DNA of 42,403 nucleotides from a virus. Positions within the stretch are counted from its first letter, which is position 1. Each line of letters opens with the position of its first letter. This document shows, in pieces, positions 40,933 to 42,403 of this stretch. Position numbers and translations under genes: made by a program. Location of the stretch: positions 1-42,403 of IMG/VR virus record IMGVR_UViG_3300024473_000091; one strand, written 5' to 3'. The notes below the pieces were generated by a model. It was not told where the DNA came from. It ran no database searches and saw only the letters and a program-made list of their open reading frames with translations.

Positions 40933-41180
40933 CACTTATCTCCTATGGACGCACTTTGTATGATTGCAAAATGCATATTTTGTTTACCCTGAAGGATCGC
41001 AATTTGCAAGAAAAAATTGGGTGAGGTGACAAAAATTATATGTCCAGGTTCCAGAAGATCACCTGCTCCCTGCCAAAAATCCGTATCCATGAAATCTTGA
41101 AAACGGTCATCATCAGCGCGGTAATGCCATTGTGTGAAGCCGTTTGCATAAGCCAAAACTGAGAGATTGCGTAAGTCCAT
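40932..41180 (-). CDS. Hypothetical protein (82 aa)
   Basis: ATG 41180 is coupled to the previous stop (TGATG) with AGAGG 9 nt upstream; a further ATG upstream (41201) lies inside that gene. MDLRNLSVLAYANGFTQWHYR looks like a conserved start seen in alphaproteobacterial phage proteins. Function unknown. Confidence 0.6.
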   Translation of the reverse strand: MDLRNLSVLAYANGFTQWHYRADDDRFQDFMDTDFWQGAGDLLEPGHIIFVTSPNFFLQIAILQGKQNMHFAIIQSASIGDK

Positions 41181-41422
41181 CACCGTGATCCTCTTTCCCA
41201 TTCAAGCGTTGTCTGTGCAAGCAGCCGGTAGTCTGATTCACCGACGCGCTTTTGCGCCATCAAGATCAAACCTTTATTGACGGCTGCTTTTAGCCGATCT
41301 TGCTCTTCAGCGGCAAGATGCCAATACCAAGCGTGCATACCGCCAAAATCAGCACTTTGATATGCAATTTCTTTCCATTGGCGGCGTTTTAACTGCCGAA
41401 TTGACGATGCAATACTAAGCAT
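41180..41422 (-). CDS. Hypothetical protein (80 aa)
   Basis: ATG 41422 is coupled (TAATG) to the preceding stop. Helical, basic, with Trp/Tyr-rich HAWYWHLAAEEQDRLKAAV. No family recognised. Confidence 0.55.
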   Translation of the reverse strand: MLSIASSIRQLKRRQWKEIAYQSADFGGMHAWYWHLAAEEQDRLKAAVNKGLILMAQKRVGESDYRLLAQTTLEWERGSR

Positions 41423-41751
41423 TATTTTGCCTCCGTGACAAGTTCAAGTTCATAAGCGCAGTAATCCCAAGGATAACGAAAGTCCTCAAATTTAACATGG
41501 TATGGGCTTTCAATTTCTGGATCACCGTCATCTAAGATTACAACTCCAATCTTACCTCCATAATATCCTGTAAGCACTTTCACGCAATCTCCAACCTTAA
41601 ACTTGCGAGGTGATGGCGCTGATGCTGGATGTTTATCTACATCATACTTAACCACGTGATAGCCTGCCGCATGCAGATCGCGGAGGGTTATGAGGGCTGT
41701 GGGGCCTAAAAAGTTTTCAAGTTCGATCAGTGTATCCAGGTCATAAGTCAT
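41422..41751 (-). CDS. Hypothetical protein with KOW/SH3-like region (109 aa)
   Basis: ATG 41751 has GGAGG about 5 nt upstream. A beta-rich part, FKVGDCVKVLTGYYGGKIGVV (about 50-70), is similar in style to the protein at 22724-22966. The frame extends upstream to 41799 but the ATG is far better placed. No family recognised. Confidence 0.58.
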   Translation of the reverse strand: MTYDLDTLIELENFLGPTALITLRDLHAAGYHVVKYDVDKHPASAPSPRKFKVGDCVKVLTGYYGGKIGVVILDDGDPEIESPYHVKFEDFRYPWDYCAYELELVTEAK

Positions 41752-41867
41752 AAAAACCTCCAAAGAATGATGCCGATAACGCAACCATAAGTGAAACAAG
41801 CAACAGGCACAAGTGAAAAACGTGATGAGCGGATCACCTTTTCGTGAGCGGAAAACAAAATGGGCAT
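41748..41867 (-). CDS. Small membrane protein (39 aa)
   Basis: ATG 41867 has AAGG 7 nt upstream and the TGA overlaps the next ATG. It has a short polar N-terminus and a hydrophobic segment (FSLVPVACFTYGCVIGIIL). It is the first complete gene after the right-hand IS and follows a remnant of an interrupted gene. Confidence 0.45.
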   Translation of the reverse strand: MPILFSAHEKVIRSSRFSLVPVACFTYGCVIGIILWRFL

Positions 41868-41868
41868 A

Positions 41869-41938
41869 TTACAAAACCTTCTCCGCGAGGCGTTGATAAG
41901 CTGTCTGATAACAGCCGCCGCGTGCCAGTGCTTCCGGT
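41869..41938 (-). pseudogene. C-terminal remnant of a gene cut by the right-hand IS
   Basis: Reading left from the IS end, an open frame codes ...LPEALARGGCYQTAYQRLAE... and stops at TAA coupled (TAATG) to the next gene's ATG. The codon pattern and coupling look like the last 23 codons of a coding sequence whose 5' part is gone or lies beyond the element. No family can be named. Confidence 0.4.
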
Positions 41939-42104
41939 AGTGACTCAATTTGAAATCTCCAAACTGATATTTTCAGGAGAACGCTTGAACCACTGTTCTA
42001 CGTTAGCCTCCCTTCGGGCCACTACGCCCGAAAAACCGCGATCAAGGATGTTTAATGCTGCATTGTGATCCCTATCAAGAATCAATCCGCACTCCAAACA
42101 TGCA
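41936..42104 (-). ncRNA. Candidate omega RNA of the right-hand element
   Basis: Mirror of the candidate at 300-468, with the same TTCGGGC / GCCCGAA stem in the tnpB 3' end. If correct, its guide would be read from about 41935 leftwards. Boundaries are estimates. Confidence 0.3.
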
Positions 42105-42403
42105 TGCGTGCGATCTTGCAACCGTTTCCGCACAATCGCGCCGCAACCAGAACAAAGTTGTGACGTGTTATGCGGATTGACGGCGATAAGTTGAACACCA
42201 GCCCTTGCAGCCTTGTATTTCAACATTTCAAACCATGCGCTCCAGGATGCATCGTGGATGGATCGCGCCATCGTCGTATGCACCATTTTGCTCACGTTTA
42301 GCGCTTCAATCGCAATACCGTCATATTGCTTGACGAGAGCGGCTGAAGTTTGATGGAGAAAAGTTTTGCGCGTGTTAGCAATTTTACGGCTCAAAACCGC
42401 AAT
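41945..42403 (-). CDS. tnpB: TnpB RNA-guided nuclease, C-terminal part (5' truncated by the window)
   Basis: Same gene as at 1-459, in inverted orientation: RuvC-II IEALNV, zinc finger CSGCG ... CLECG, RuvC-III LDRDHNAALN. Only four residues differ between the copies (I/V at the first residue, I/V in VEAL, I/V in GLVL, A/V in REVN), whereas about 17 base changes are silent. The stop overlaps a TTG leading into the flank. Confidence 0.85.
   Translation of the reverse strand: MAVLSRKIANTRKTFLHQTSAALVKQYDGIAIEALNVSKMVHTTMARSIHDASWSAWFEMLKYKAARAGVQLIAVNPHNTSQLCSGCGAIVRKRLQDRTHACLECGLILDRDHNAALNILDRGFSGVVARREANVEQWFKRSPENISLEISN

Larger units (their letters stand above)
41936..42403 (-). mobile_element. 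Right-hand copy of the IS200/IS605-type tnpB element end, cut by the window edge
   Basis: Inverted copy of 1-468. It ends at the same GTCACTACC, and its right-end hairpin (TCAGTTTG / CAAATTGA) is one base better than in the left copy. The 39-bp scar at yeaH is identical to this copy. The flanking gene remnant (41869-41938) shows that this copy disrupted an operon. Confidence 0.7.

Noticed and set aside
41748-41948. 66-codon protein starting at the TTG in the right IS end
   Set aside because: The ATG at 41867 has a good ribosome-binding site; the upstream part overlaps a better remnant frame (LPEALARGG...) that ends by coupling.
1-42403. Composite transposon carried by the two terminal IS copies
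   Set aside because: IS200/IS605 elements move as single strands with a left and a right end in the same orientation; inverted right ends facing inwards cannot mobilise the segment that way.
1-42403. tRNA genes
   Set aside because: Intergenic gaps are all shorter than about 200 bp and I found no cloverleaf-like arrangement in the larger ones.

Overview
This window looks like part of a tailed double-stranded DNA phage genome (or a prophage of that type). The likely host is an alphaproteobacterium. The main pointers to that host are a GapR/DUF2312-type nucleoid protein, a GH108 muramidase of the kind common in alphaproteobacterial phages, and a GC-rich IS607 element. The phage part has roughly mid-40s GC by eye. 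Two stretches are clearly GC-richer: the IS607 insertion (about 28.65-30.5 kb) and a block of very short, coupled genes (about 37.5-40.9 kb). I see no integrase, repressor, tRNA or CRISPR array. Apart from portal and terminase I see no capsid or tail genes, so the structural module must lie outside the window or be absent.

Layout. Both ends (1-468 and 41936-42403) are inward-facing 3' ends of the same IS200/IS605-type tnpB, in inverted orientation, about 95% identical, each cut by the window edge. From 550 to 3636 a rightward cassette carries lysis-type genes: an XhlA-like protein, a two-TM protein, a GH108 muramidase, a papain-like protein, a holin-like protein, a lipoprotein and two small ORFs. 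It ends at a large inverted repeat (3653-3710) facing the leftward genes. From 23504 down to 3799 everything is leftward: RuvC-like resolvase, SNF2 helicase, nucleotide-metabolism genes, an AT-hook protein, a DUF2800 nuclease, a DUF2815 ssDNA-binding protein, GapR, the terminase ATPase half, then nrdA-nrdB-dam, then the terminase nuclease half, the portal, a 1275-residue triple glycosyltransferase, a Cys-rich protein and a metallophosphoesterase. From 23592 to 28634 three rightward genes encode a zinc-ribbon protein, a family A DNA polymerase and a PrimPol/D5 helicase-primase. The two arms diverge from a compact pair of sigma70-like promoters at 23511-23551 whose -35 boxes form a palindrome.

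After the IS607 insertion comes the most unusual block. It is a leftward operon with its own near-consensus promoter (36497-36525): prkA, yeaH (DUF444), a SAM methyltransferase, two genes I do not recognise, and spoVR. The PrkA-YeaH-SpoVR trio is a bacterial stress/sporulation system, and here it sits inside a phage genome. The yeaH start codon and ribosome-binding site lie inside a 39-bp sequence identical to the right end of the tnpB element at the window edges, so an IS scar appears to have been taken over as the translation start. Upstream of prkA, from 41867 to 36530, is a chain of about 20 small leftward genes linked by ATGA/TGATG overlaps. Several are only 14 to 59 codons long.

The second striking structure is the terminase large subunit. 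The ATPase half (16014-16823) and the nuclease half (11286-12380) are separated by a self-contained, promoter-bearing nrdA-nrdB-dam cassette of about 3.6 kb. Functionally the window combines DNA replication, dNTP supply, recombination, DNA packaging, glycosylation, lysis and a set of probable host-takeover genes.
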